DNA from: Rhizobium leguminosarum
GTDB taxonomy: Bacteria; Pseudomonadota; Alphaproteobacteria; Rhizobiales; Rhizobiaceae
NCBI RefSeq assembly: GCF_002953715.1
Contig: NZ_CP025015.1
Location: 186,001 to 250,000 of the forward strand
Length of the DNA: 64,000 bases
Reading direction: 5' to 3'
This document shows positions 35,175 through 44,566 of the stretch, in pieces. Within the stretch, counting starts at the first letter, position 1; the number at the start of each line of letters is the position of its first letter. Position numbers and translations under genes: made by a program. Under the pieces are notes generated by a model. It saw nothing but the letters and a program-made list of their open reading frames with translations. It searched no databases and was not told the origin of the DNA.

Positions 35175-35330
35175 ATGAGCGACGGAACGAGAGAAGAGGA
35201 GCCGCCGACGCACTATCTTCGCCAGGACAATGATGGGTCCGGGACGCAGGTGTGGCGTATCGATGTCACCGCATTTATTCTTCCACCAACCGCAACACTG
35301 GCGGCGCTCCATATGCGCGGAACGCCTTAA
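35175..35330 (+). CDS. possible small protein downstream of AbiE
   Basis: A 51-codon frame beginning MSDGTREEEPPTHYLRQD with GGGTGG upstream, preceded by a 12-codon frame whose stop overlaps its ATG. Its end overlaps the 3' end of a better-supported minus-strand gene, which lowers confidence. No domain recognised. Confidence 0.3.
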   Translation: MSDGTREEEPPTHYLRQDNDGSGTQVWRIDVTAFILPPTATLAALHMRGTP

Positions 35331-35493
35331 GGTCGGCTTGAACCATCGGGCCACGCGGCGTGTGCATGGTGAGGGTGCTGATATCGACATCAATACCGGA
35401 TTTGTGTGCGTCGCGGATGGCATCATTCATTTGTTGAAGGGCTGCGCCTAGTCTTTCCTCAGCATGCTTCTGTCTTGTGAGGTGAGATGTCAT
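35275..35493 (-). CDS. small hypothetical protein
   Basis: Protein of 72 aa with CAGGA at about 8 nt before the ATG. It starts MTSHLTRQKHAEERLGAALQ and is helical, then DVDISTLTMHTPRGPMVQAD, ending VLRLVEE. The codon pattern looks natural but no family can be named. It converges on the AbiE operon. Confidence 0.55.
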   Translation of the reverse strand: MTSHLTRQKHAEERLGAALQQMNDAIRDAHKSGIDVDISTLTMHTPRGPMVQADLKAFRAYGAPPVLRLVEE

Positions 35494-35785
35494 GGTTGTC
35501 CTGATCGTTTGCTGTTCGCTTTCCGCTTATGCGGGTAGCTTTGTGCGCCTCGTTATATAGATAGCGTTTCAGGCGCTACCATCTTACGGGCTCCACTTTG
35601 TTGCGGGTAAAACCAGGACTTTTAGCGAGGCAGGGCGTTAGCCAGGGCGGAATACCTCGGCGTTGTCCCGACGCTCTGGCAACAGTTATATGCCGGCAGA
35701 TTCCTTTTTTCAAATGCAACTTAGACAATATCGGCCATGATTTCAGGAGGATGGAAAGGCCCGCTCTATTGTGCAGTTGAGTATG

Positions 35786-35945
35786 GACGAACGTCGCGTT
35801 GTTGGGCGGATGCATGAGAAGAAGATCAGTCAGGCGGAGATCGCGCGCGCCCCCTTGGCCGAGACCCTTCGACGATCTGCCGCGAGCTACGACGGAATCT
35901 CCGTTATCCTTGATTGGTACTGCGACAGACACGTTCGGAGTTGGA
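35786..35945 (+). pseudogene. 5' fragment of an IS30-family transposase, frameshifted
   Basis: MDERRVVGRMHEKKISQAEI followed by AR in one frame, then GRDPSTICRELRRN in the next frame (around 35855-35895), is the IS30 N-terminal helix-turn-helix. A one-base frameshift sits at the run of Cs near 35850. The rest of the transposase is gone. Confidence 0.82.
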
Positions 35946-36242
35946 AAGAGACGCATGAGGTTTCCTAAGACGCCATGCTGGCCAGCGGTTACAAAAGCCG
36001 AAGGCGAATTACTGTTCTATGCGTTTGGTCCGCGCTGGGGTTATCTCATCCCTGGGAAACGTGCGCGGATCCACGGAGTTTTTCGTTATAACAGTCGACG
36101 AGGACAGCCTAATCCGACACTATTCGTTTTCACTGTCGGATCGACTGGAGATCGAGCTGCGGAGGCGTGATCATAATCGGCTCGGCTTGCCATTCAGCTG
36201 TGTTTAATGCGATACCCGGGCCGGTTAACCTGACGGTGCCAA

Positions 36243-36620
36243 TCAGCCGTCCCTGTAGTAATAGCTATAGCCGTTGAGCGCCGGGGCGCCGCCGAGATGG
36301 GCGTAGAGCACCTTCGAGCCCTCGGGGAAGAAGCCCTTGCGCGCGAGATCGATCATCCCCTGCATCGACTTTCCCTCATAGACTGGGTCGGTAATCATCG
36401 CCTCGGTGCACGCCGTGAGCCGGATCGCCTCGTTGGTCTCCTCCGAGGGCACTCCATAGGCGGGATAGGCGTAGTCAGGGTTGATGACGATCTCGTCTTC
36501 ACGCACCGGCCGACCAAGGTTCACGAGTTCCGAGGTCGCATCAACGATCTTCCGCACCTGATCCCGCGTCTGCTGGAGGGTGCCCGAGGCATCGATGCCA
36601 ATGACCCAGTTGCGAAAAAG
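36243..36620 (-). pseudogene. acdS: C-terminal fragment of ACC deaminase
   Basis: The frame reads NWVIGIDASGTLQQTRDQV from about 36620, goes on to MITDPVYEGKSMQGMIDLAR and SKVLYAHLGGAPALNGYSYY, and stops at 36243. These are the conserved C-terminal blocks of 1-aminocyclopropane-1-carboxylate deaminase, a PLP enzyme that degrades the ethylene precursor and helps nodulation. The first two thirds, with the PLP lysine, are missing; no joining sequence is found upstream. A typical gene of rhizobial symbiosis islands, here a relic. Confidence 0.92.
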
Positions 36621-36835
36621 GGTAGAGGCTTGCCGAGGGGACTGTCAAGCGACAATCTACGATGGCTTGGGGTCAGGTTACACTCAGGCTATCGTGCGTG
36701 GTCGCCACGATCAAACGAATCGACAAGTCAATCGCCCGACTGGCTCACTTCCGTAAGCCAGGCGCCTTTGTCGCATGCAGTGGCTGTCGATTTTTATCCC
36801 GCGCAGTTCAGCAAGTGTACCGAGATACCGAAGCG

Positions 36836-37546
36836 CTATTGAGAAAGCAGGCGCGGAACTGGAAAATCTAGTACTTTGTCCGTGTAGCTTTCTACCAAGG
36901 CGCTAAACGGCGTGCCATCTCGAAGTTTCAGTACGGCACGATGTTCGAGCAGGAACGGCGGCAGGCTAAGGGAACTTGTTTCATGCGTTATTAGGCCGTC
37001 CATGTCCCAGCCTTCGGATAGAGGGGACCAGAGCAACTTGGCAGACAGGTTTGTGCGAGTGAAATTGAGAGCCTGAACGGCTCTGCCAAACGCGATATCG
37101 CTGGTATTCAACGCCTGATTCATCTCTGCAGTTAATTTTGCAGGTACATACCAATTGTCGGCTTCGGACAAGACGCGGTCGCCGCAGACCAGGCGCACGC
37201 GGCGATAAGCGATCAGCTCACCCGGTCCGACGGTCAGAAGTTCACGGATGTGCTCATCGGCCGGCTTGTCTTGCCCGCCCACACGCTGAGCTACAATCTT
37301 AGAACCTTCCGGTGCGAGCTTGTGCGCGGCGCACCAGCGATCAAGGGTCAACGTAGCACTGGCGTTACTCAGGAGATTGGCATTCAAGGTCTGAAGGACC
37401 GCAAGCGCTTCCACTCGAGATGTCGGCGAGTTCAGCCACTGAGACCCTATAGACGGTTCTTGCGCAATTGCGATCTGGGTGCCCAGCACGATGGCAGTCG
37501 CTGCAAGTGCGGCGATGCGAATGCGTTTCGAAGAACAAAATGACAC
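36836..37546 (-). CDS. exported chorismate-lyase-fold protein
   Basis: Protein of 236 aa beginning with GTG; it has a Sec signal peptide (about 1-28, RIAALAATAIVLGTQIAIAQ). The mature part has YRRVRLVCGDRVLSEADNWY and then VPAKLTAEM and AFGRAVQALN, a pattern shared with the UbiC/UTRA (chorismate lyase) fold. UbiC makes 4-hydroxybenzoate in the cytoplasm, so an exported relative is unusual and probably has another, perhaps ligand-binding, function. It stands alone downstream of a 400-nt gap. The acdS fragment follows on the same strand. Confidence 0.65.
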   Translation of the reverse strand: MSFCSSKRIRIAALAATAIVLGTQIAIAQEPSIGSQWLNSPTSRVEALAVLQTLNANLLSNASATLTLDRWCAAHKLAPEGSKIVAQRVGGQDKPADEHIRELLTVGPGELIAYRRVRLVCGDRVLSEADNWYVPAKLTAEMNQALNTSDIAFGRAVQALNFTRTNLSAKLLWSPLSEGWDMDGLITHETSSLSLPPFLLEHRAVLKLRDGTPFSALVESYTDKVLDFPVPRLLSQ

Positions 37547-37951
37547 GGAGAACGAATCCTTTCTGCAGTAAATTTGATGGGCGAACCCTGCGCGTCAAAT
37601 TTCCTTGATTTTGGCAGGCGAGCGCGCGTTGTCAGCGTATTTGATACCGGCAGCAAGATTTGAACTGCGCCTTGCGTGTCCCGATAGACTTTCTTACCAT
37701 CTTCCGATCTTCCTGCCGTGCTGGTTCGTACCTGTTGACGCCTGTGTGCCCGAGCCGTCCGTTGCTTGCGTCGCATCAAGGTCGTCCATGATATCCTCCA
37801 TCCGCTCGCTGACCTGTTGTTGGAGTTTGCAAGCGTTGGCGACTGAGCCGGCGCTTCCATCATGGAATATGGAAACCCGATAGACGTGGATTTCAAATGA
37901 GGAACGTGGCGGCCGGTCCGAATCCTCCTAATCATATATCGTAACTCGCGC
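37547..37951. other. intergenic region, no gene seen
   Basis: Upstream region of the exported chorismate-lyase-fold gene. No sigma-54 (-24/-12) element or nod box could be found by eye, and no convincing coding frame. Confidence 0.45.
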
Positions 37952-38200
37952 TTAACGATTTAGCGCCTTTGTCGTCCCCTCCCTCGTTGCGGAATGTTCA
38001 AATAGCTGGAGCGGATAAAATAGCTCGCAACCGAAAGCAAAATCGAGGAGCAATTGTTGGAAAAAGGTCTTCTTCGTCGACGCAGAGCCCTCCTTCCGGT
38101 CGAGTGACAATTGTAGACTAGGCAGCGACACGCCGTCGATGGTTGCCAACCGCAGATGCGAGTAGCCAAGACGCTCGTCTGATTTCTTTTGGTGATCCAT
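37952..38200 (-). CDS. possible small hypothetical protein
   Basis: A frame of 82 aa from the ATG at 38200 with AAGGAG 9 nt upstream. It begins MDHQKKSDERLGYSHLRLAT and contains FFQQLLLDFAFGCELFYPLQ, with no recognised family. A longer frame up to 38332 lacks a ribosome binding site. Confidence 0.4.
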   Translation of the reverse strand: MDHQKKSDERLGYSHLRLATIDGVSLPSLQLSLDRKEGSASTKKTFFQQLLLDFAFGCELFYPLQLFEHSATREGTTKALNR

Positions 38201-39627
38201 GTCGTCGTGCTCCTTGTGCAAGCCTCCCCACGATGACGTCGCCGGCAAGATTTCAGCATTCATGGGAAGGAATTTTCCTGTTGCACTATCGTAACTCATC
38301 ATAACAGGACACTTGATGAAAACGACAAGCAACGCAACAGATGTGTCGGATATATTTTAAAGTATATTGTTTCCAATTTGGCATATCTTACTTTCTCTTG
38401 TGAAAAACCGGTGAGTTATAGAATATATTATTGTATATATATCTATTTATATCGCACTTCATGTCTTTGGTGGCCGCATGAAATGGCAGGCTCTCTAACG
38501 GCTACGGCAAACGCTCGCTGGTCGAAACGGCAATCGGGCGATAAAAGTCATCATCGGGCGGCGTCTGCGGGCCAGGTCGCGGCCTGGTGAGCAGACCGAA
38601 GTCGCCATCGGCTGAGCCGTTCTCAATCGCATGCTTGACTGCGCACGCCCGAAATCCGTCCGCCGCAAGGCACCACGGCATGATCAGCCGTTTCAAAGAT
38701 CCCCCATCAGTTCAATTCCAGATCCGTGCACCAACGCCCGGCACGGCTTGAATCCGGTCGTCGCCGATCGCATTCGTAGAGTTTGCTGTCTCAATGCATC
38801 ACTTCTTCTCGGAGCTTAACGCGGCGGCAGAGAGGAACGCGCGGAAGTCGACCGTCGATTCAAGGAGTCGGACGCTGACGCTGACAGGGTCCCCATGGCA
38901 GGGGTACGGCCGTCAGCATTCGGTTGAGAATTCGGGCCTATCTATGGCCAGCGATTGGACATGGTCATGAAATAAAATTGCATCGACAAGTGCAGATGAC
39001 ATGTCGTCGCCAACGACCTCTCCGGAGAGGTCTGCGCCGGAGCCAGGAGGTCTGCGAGGGCGAGTGTAGAGTTGCCGCCTCGACCGGCCCAGTTCAGCGA
39101 CTGCCCGGTCCATTGCGGCGGCGCCGCTCTTTTTAATCCCTCCTGCCATCGGGTTCGATAACCCTGAAAAAATCCGGGTACTGATGGGGTTCTCTCATTC
39201 ACGACGACGATTCTTTCAAAAATGAGAGAGTTCACAAACAACGATGAATGGACCTCAAAGTGAAATAGATAGAAGCTTGTCAAACTTCGTCACGTTGCCT
39301 CGCGATCACGCGAAAGCTGACGGAGAGATTGGACAATATGGCATGTGTCGGCTTTGCATCATTGTGGTGTCTTCGGTGAAAGACACTCGACATTGGCGCT
39401 GTTGAAGCCTGCGGACTTAAATCATCAAATTAGGCACCAAAAATTTGGGGTTCGCGCGAGTCAGCGTAGCGGCGAAGGAGGAGCTAGTCGTCAGCATCGA
39501 GATTGTCTTGATATCTTATGGTGATGTTCGGCCTTTTCCGGCAGCCCTGATAATTGTTTTCGGCCAGTGTGCTGGAAACCCGGCGTGAGGAGGGTGCAGC
39601 CGGGCACCGCTTTGTGGAGGAAGTAAA
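38201..39627. other. long intergenic region with an AT-rich patch
   Basis: About 1.4 kb without a supported gene. Bases 38340-38460 are strongly AT-rich (runs such as TATTGTATATATATCTATTT), unlike the GC-rich surroundings. A GGAGGAAG site at the end belongs to the sugar-binding gene at 39628. Confidence 0.5.
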
Positions 39628-40557
39628 ATGAAAAAGTTTATCCTGGGCACTGCGATGGCGCTCGTCATGTCGACGGCCGCTCACGCGGAAACTGTCGGCG
39701 TCTCGATGGCGAAATTCGACGACAATTTCCTGACGGTTCTGCGCAACGGCATGACCGATTATGCAAAGACACTCAGCGGTGTGACGCTGCAGGTCGAAGA
39801 CGCACAGAACGACGTTTCCAAGCAGCAGAGCCAGATCCAGAATTTCATCGCATCCAAGGTCGATGCGATCATCGTCAACCCAGTCGATACCGATGCGACC
39901 ACGGCGATGTCGAAGCTCGCGGCCGATGCCGGCATACCGCTGGTTTACGTCAACCGTCAGCCGGTCAACGTCGACACGCTGCCGGACAAGCAGGCCTTCG
40001 TCGCTTCCAACGAGCTGGAATCCGGCACGCTGGAAACCAAGGAAATCTGCCGTATTCTCGGCGGCAAAGGCAAGGCCGTCGTCATCATGGGCGAGCTCTC
40101 CAACCAGGCTGCGCGCATGCGGACCCAGGACGTCCATGACGTCATCAAGACCGATGAGTGCAAAGGCATCGAGATCGTCGAAAAGCAGACGGCCAACTGG
40201 GACCGTACCCAGGGCGCCGACCTGATGACCAACTGGCTCTCCAGCGGCATCGAATTCGACGCCGTGATCTCCAACAACGACGAAATGGCGATCGGCGCCA
40301 TCCAGGCGCTGAAGGCAGCCGGCAAGGATATGACCAAGGTTGTCGTCGGCGGCGTCGACGCCACGCAGGACGCGCTTGCCGCCATGCAGGCGGGTGATCT
40401 CGACGTCACGGTGTTCCAGGATGCCGCCGGCCAGGGCAAGGGCTCGCTCGATGCAGCGCTCAAGCTCGCCAAGGGCGAAAAGATCGAAAAGAAGGTCTAC
40501 ATTCCCTTCCAGCTCGTGACGCCTGCCAACGTAAGGGACTTCGTCACCAAGAACTGA
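39628..40557 (+). CDS. periplasmic sugar-binding protein (rhizopine/inositol type)
   Basis: Protein of 309 aa with GGAGGAAG before the ATG and a signal peptide cleaved after MSTAAHA (about residue 20). It is a type I periplasmic binding protein of the ribose/galactose/inositol group: VGVSMAKFDDNFLTVLRNGM, DAIIVNPVDTDATTAMSKLA and FDAVISNNDEMAIGAIQALK. The nearest match I recall is the rhizopine-binding MocB group, but inositol or another sugar fits as well. No permease or ATPase gene is beside it, so it either works with a transporter elsewhere or as an orphan. A strong terminator follows. Confidence 0.75.
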   Translation: MKKFILGTAMALVMSTAAHAETVGVSMAKFDDNFLTVLRNGMTDYAKTLSGVTLQVEDAQNDVSKQQSQIQNFIASKVDAIIVNPVDTDATTAMSKLAADAGIPLVYVNRQPVNVDTLPDKQAFVASNELESGTLETKEICRILGGKGKAVVIMGELSNQAARMRTQDVHDVIKTDECKGIEIVEKQTANWDRTQGADLMTNWLSSGIEFDAVISNNDEMAIGAIQALKAAGKDMTKVVVGGVDATQDALAAMQAGDLDVTVFQDAAGQGKGSLDAALKLAKGEKIEKKVYIPFQLVTPANVRDFVTKN

Positions 40558-40572
40558 GACGAATGCCAGACA

Positions 40573-40601
40573 GGATGCGGGCTTTGCCCGCATCCTCTTT
40601 T
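40573..40601 (+). terminator. rho-independent terminator after the sugar-binding gene
   Basis: Stem GGATGCGGGC / GCCCGCATCC with a TTT loop, followed by TCTTTT, 15 nt after the stop codon. Confidence 0.93.
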
Positions 40602-41119
40602 CGGGCGCTCGAAGTTCCTCAAATCCTTAAAGATGAACGACCCTTGAGCTCAGGGTGCGCTTGATCCCGATGCGCCGTTCTCAGGCGATCTCTTCAAGAC
40701 GACGGCCGATCAACAGCGCCCGGCAGGTTTCTCACAGGCTCTGGCCGAACCTGCGGGCCATGAGCTTATCACGCCGAGGCAACTCTCGAATTGTTTGTCC
40801 ATCGTTCTCCGCTCGGGAATGATCAGTGCATCACTCCCTACGAGCTTCCCGACCGGGGCGAACGCTCCTGCCAGATCGGAAGCTACTTGTCGGCCGTCGT
40901 GAGTGTGCGCCGCAGTTGGGAGCTTGGGTTACCTCTCGTCGGCTGCTACGCAAGGGTTGTCCGCCCTTCATCGCGTCAGACCTGTACTCCGCTGAACAAA
41001 CTGATAGAAAGTGCGCCCGCGGAATTCGAAGAAACTGTCCGTTGCCGGACGCGGTCGGCAGCGGTGGAACTAGAAAACGGATGCACGTTTTCCGGCCGCC
41101 AAAAGGAGCCTTAATCGAC
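40602..41119. other. intergenic region, no gene supported
   Basis: Two overlapping frames run across it but neither has a start signal or known motif. An AAAAGGAGCC site at its right end serves the XRE gene. Confidence 0.45.
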
Positions 41120-41338
41120 ATGAACATGGTCTCGAAGATTGCGAAATCCCCAGTTGCCCCGTCCGTTGGTGCTCTGCTTGCAGAAGCTCGCCTGGCTCGC
41201 GGCTATTCGCTGGACGACGTCGCAGAAACCACTGGTCTGACTGTGGCAGAGGTGACAGGTCTGGAGAACGACGTGGATTTCGACGCGTCGAGGATTCGAA
41301 GGACCGCATCCGCTCTAGGGATTTTAGAAAAGATATGA
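41120..41338 (+). CDS. small XRE-family helix-turn-helix protein
   Basis: Protein of 72 aa with AAGGAG upstream of the ATG. The XRE fold is visible from residue 17: LLAEARLARGYSLDDVAETT, LTVAEVTGLENDVDFDASRI, then RRTASALGI. It is a single-domain DNA-binding protein. The next gene, a cysteine-synthase-like enzyme, lies 400 nt downstream on the same strand and may or may not be a target. Confidence 0.72.
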   Translation: MNMVSKIAKSPVAPSVGALLAEARLARGYSLDDVAETTGLTVAEVTGLENDVDFDASRIRRTASALGILEKI

Positions 41339-41743
41339 GATGTGCCGCGCAGACATCGTTGAACAGCTTTTTCCACGGCTCTACCTCCTCAAGGAAGGTG
41401 GGTGCGGCAACTCACAGCTCGCGCTTCAATGGGGATGCTGCTCAACTCGGGCACAATTTTCAAGGGTAGGGCAGGGAACCTCGGCTGTGATGTTCGACAA
41501 CCAGCTGACTCTTCAAGGGGAATGGCGCGGCTGGCGCAGTTCTTCCGCTCGCAAATTCGGCATCATCGCGTGCAGCTCGATTCCAAGGTTCAGCAGTCTC
41601 TTGGGAAACTTCGTGGGAATCCGCTGTATGATCTCCTTGGGTGTTTTGCATCGGTTTGACACCCATCGAAAACTCAACGCGCGGTTCACGCGGGTGGCTT
41701 GCCCAATAGACGCTAGACGATCAACCGCAAGGACAAATAAAAC
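41339..41743. other. intergenic region, no gene supported
   Basis: Contains short overlapping frames only. The last 30 nt carry the AAGGA site of the cysteine-synthase-like gene. Confidence 0.45.
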
Positions 41744-42694
41744 ATGCAACTGAGCCCCCCGCCCACCGTCGAGTCCGCGCTCAACGCTATTGGCAATACA
41801 CCGGTCGTACGCCTGCGTCGCGTCGTACCGGACGGGAGCGCTCAAGTCTTTGTGAAGCTCGAGTATTTCAACCCGACAGGCTCATACAAAGACCGCATGG
41901 CAAAATCCATCATAGAAGAGGCTGAGCGCCGCGGAGATTTGAAGCCAGGAATGACTGTAGTCGAGGCGAGTGGGGGAAGCACGGGGTCCTCGCTCGCCTT
42001 CGTTTGCGCGGTGAAAGGCTATCATCTCATTGTGGCTTCTTCAAACGCCTTTGCCATGGAGAAGTTGCGTACCATGCGCAGCTTTGGCGCAACCGTTGAT
42101 CTGATCCACAGCCCATCCGGCGAGATTTCGGCCGATCTAATTCCGTCTATGATCCGTCACGCCCGGGAGGTCTCCAACCGGTCGGACTGCTATTATTCGG
42201 ACCAGTTTAACAACCGCGACGCCTTGATTGGCTACGAGGAGATCGGCCATGAGTTGGTCACACAATTTCCAGACGGTATCGACGCCTTCTGTGGCGCAGT
42301 TGGTGTGGCCGGGATGACAATGGGCGTGGCAAGGATTCTGAAGTCGCGCTCAGCGTCGGTTCGCATCGTGGTTCTGGAGCCGGCCTCTTCACCTGTCATA
42401 TCGGAGGGGTGGGGGGGAACCCACCATGTCGAGGGCATAGGGGTAGGCTTCGTTCCGCCTTTGCTCAATCACGATCTGTACGACGAAGCGCGCAGCATTC
42501 CGGAAGAAGAAGCACGCGCTATGTGTCACCGATTGGCACGGGAGGAAGGATTGCTGGTCGGTACGTCCTCGGGCCTCAACGTCACTGCGGCGATTCGTTT
42601 GGCCAAGGAGTTGGGTCCGGGTAGGACGGTTGTCACGGTCGCGAGCGACACCGGTCTAAAGTACATGAACGGGAAGCTTTTTGCCGATGCCTGA
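41744..42694 (+). CDS. PLP-dependent cysteine synthase / cystathionine beta-synthase-like enzyme
   Basis: Protein of 316 aa, the normal size for the O-acetylserine sulfhydrylase family. Lys in NPTGSYKDRMA binds PLP, EASGGSTGSSLA is the substrate loop with the Asn replaced by a Gly/Ser context, and VGTSSGLNVTAA binds the phosphate. AVGVAGMTMG is the glycine-rich PLP phosphate loop. The exact acceptor is not clear: cysteine synthase, cystathionine beta-synthase or an amino-acid racemase/lyase relative. No serine acetyltransferase is adjacent. It could serve cysteine supply or sulfur-containing signal metabolism in symbiosis. Confidence 0.85.
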   Translation: MQLSPPPTVESALNAIGNTPVVRLRRVVPDGSAQVFVKLEYFNPTGSYKDRMAKSIIEEAERRGDLKPGMTVVEASGGSTGSSLAFVCAVKGYHLIVASSNAFAMEKLRTMRSFGATVDLIHSPSGEISADLIPSMIRHAREVSNRSDCYYSDQFNNRDALIGYEEIGHELVTQFPDGIDAFCGAVGVAGMTMGVARILKSRSASVRIVVLEPASSPVISEGWGGTHHVEGIGVGFVPPLLNHDLYDEARSIPEEEARAMCHRLAREEGLLVGTSSGLNVTAAIRLAKELGPGRTVVTVASDTGLKYMNGKLFADA

Positions 42695-43130
42695 CAACGG
42701 TCGAGCGACGGCCGGACGACGCTGGACCTTCGGTTGAATTGGAGCCTGCGTAACCAACGGTTGGCCCTGGCCCCTAGGCAAACGCGCCCCTCGTTGTATC
42801 GGTACGCAGTTTTTTGGAGCATCCTGTCAACGGGGCAGGGAAGGTTCATGATCGTGCCCACGAGCAAATCTCACATTCCGTCCAGACTCTGCCACGACGA
42901 TCGCCAATCTAAACGGCGTCGAAGCCCAAGTCTGGCGCGCCCAGCTTCTTGCCTGCGTTGCCGATGGTTCCATCAGAAAGCTGATCTGCTTCTTCGGTCG
43001 AACTGGTAATCGACTCATTGAACTCTTGGGCGGCATAGTCTGCGGCCCTGACGACGGCTTACGGCCTAACATTGTCGCTTTACTCCGACCCCCGACGCAG
43101 GAGCCACCCTGTGCGTTACCGCGACACTTA
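42695..43130 (+). other. intergenic region with a possible coding remnant
   Basis: Bases from about 42908 to 43080 read, without stops, NLNGVEAQVWRAQLLACVAD, then GSIRKLICFFGRTGNRLIEL and LGGIVCGPDDGL. The wording looks protein-like but no family is recognised and no start is present. The IS5-family copy begins at 43131. Confidence 0.35.
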
Positions 43131-44048
43131 GTGTCTGTTCAAGAATGGCGGCCGGGCGCGGGGTTGAGTGAAGGGCGGCAATCAGATTCTTTGTATTTTG
43201 CGACAAATACGGAGACATCGAATGGCCTGGACACCCTTCACCCGGCGTCATCATGACAGAAGCCGCATGCGCTACGCAAGCGATCTGACTGACCGTGAGT
43301 GGAGCTTGATCGACCCCTTCATGCCAAGGCAGCCCCGACTTGGCCGCAGACGCAAGACGTCCCTTCGGGCGGTGATGGACGCGATTTTTTATCTGCTGCA
43401 GTCGGGCTGCCAATGGGCATTGCTACCGCATGATTTTCCACCGAAGAGTACGGTCTATCATTATTTCAAGCGGTTCTGCCGGGACGGGACGTGGCGTCGT
43501 ATTCATGACGCGCTCTATTGCCGAACGCGGCAGCTTGAGGGGCGCGAAGAGCAGCCATCATTTGCCATCATCGATAGCCAGTCGGTGAAGACAGGCCCGG
43601 ACGCCCGTTCTGATATCGGCTATGACGCGGGCAAAAAGATCAAGGGTCGCAAGCGGCACATTCTGGTCGATACCCTGGGCATGCTTCTGAAAGCAGAGGT
43701 CCACTCGGCGGGCATTCAGGATCGCGACGGAGCGGCACTTGTCTTCGACAAGCTGGCCAACCGCTTTCCATTCATCGAAAAAATCTGCGGCGATGGCGGC
43801 TATCAGGGCCCAACGGTCGAAGAGACAAGCCCGCGACCGATGGAGATTATCAAACGCAATCAAGCCGGTTTCCAGGTGCTGCCGAAGCGATGGATCGTCG
43901 AACGAACGCTGGCTTGGCTCGGCATAAACCGCCGAATGGCAAAGGATTTCGAGCGCTTCTCAGCCACAAGCCTCGCCTTCATCCAAACCGCAATGATCAC
44001 GCTCATGACCAGAAGGCTCGCTCGATATCCCCTTTCTTGAATAGACTC
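43131..44048 (+). mobile_element. IS5-family (IS427-like) insertion sequence, copy 1
   Basis: Element of 918 bp with terminal inverted repeats GTGTCTGTTCAAGAATGG and the complement of CCTTTCTTGAATAGACTC (a few mismatches). The flanks carry TA on both sides, the expected target duplication. An apparently identical copy lies in inverse orientation at 47324-48241. Confidence 0.9.
43222..44040 (+). CDS. IS5-family transposase, copy 1
   Basis: Protein of 272 aa from the ATG at 43222 (MAWTPFTRRHHDRSRM), which has CGGAGA upstream; a longer frame to 43168 runs into the terminal repeat region. The DDE residues are in FAIIDSQSVKTGPD, KICGDGGYQGP and WIVERTLAWLGINRR. Nucleotide and protein sequence match copy 2. 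Intact. Confidence 0.93.
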   Translation: MAWTPFTRRHHDRSRMRYASDLTDREWSLIDPFMPRQPRLGRRRKTSLRAVMDAIFYLLQSGCQWALLPHDFPPKSTVYHYFKRFCRDGTWRRIHDALYCRTRQLEGREEQPSFAIIDSQSVKTGPDARSDIGYDAGKKIKGRKRHILVDTLGMLLKAEVHSAGIQDRDGAALVFDKLANRFPFIEKICGDGGYQGPTVEETSPRPMEIIKRNQAGFQVLPKRWIVERTLAWLGINRRMAKDFERFSATSLAFIQTAMITLMTRRLARYPLS

Positions 44049-44200
44049 TAAGAGAAAATTCAATGAGGCACGGCCTTCCGATGGAGCCGGTAAGTTTGCT
44101 GGCGCGGCAGTTTATTGACTGTTGACGAGCCAATAACGATTCTATACCGTCATGACGGAATAAGAAAGCAATTGAGCTACAAAACCGTCTGGAGGCAATT

Positions 44201-44566
44201 GTGGCACATTTTGAGAATCTACGCATGGTCAAGGGGTCCGACCTCCTTGTCTCGGCGATTGAGAACGAGGGGTCGAGTACATCGGCGTCTCCGGCGAGGA
44301 AAACCCTCGGCGTCGTCGCTCCTGCTCCATCTGCATCAAGTCGGCGTCTCCTGTCGCGACGGGGACATCGGCACTCTCACAAAAGAAGGACTGTCGCAAT
44401 GGCCGCACCCGCAGAAGCCATTTCAGAAGACGAGCTCACCAGCTTTATTGTCCAACAGATGGAACATGAGCTGCGTTTCGAAATAGGGCAACTCAACCAG
44501 ATACTTAACACGCTCATTCCTGGCGCACGAAACGGCGGACAAAACACTGTGGAGAATAAGACATGA
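44201..44566 (+). CDS. small protein coupled to a thioredoxin-fold/TPR gene
   Basis: Protein of 121 aa from a GTG with GGAGG 6 nt upstream. The first 65 residues are low-complexity, rich in Ser/Arg/His (SASPARKTLGVVAPAPSASS), and the second half is acidic and helical (AISEDELTSFIVQQMEHELR). The stop overlaps the start of the next gene (ATGA), so the two are co-translated. A second, frameshifted copy is found in front of the second thioredoxin-fold gene at 50.5 kb. It could be a small substrate or chaperone for the partner; no family is recognised. Confidence 0.65.
   Translation: MAHFENLRMVKGSDLLVSAIENEGSSTSASPARKTLGVVAPAPSASSRRLLSRRGHRHSHKRRTVAMAAPAEAISEDELTSFIVQQMEHELRFEIGQLNQILNTLIPGARNGGQNTVENKT

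Noticed and set aside
39484..40593. Minus-strand frame of 369 codons opposite the sugar-binding gene
   Set aside because: The plus-strand gene has a signal peptide, ribosome binding site, family match and terminator.
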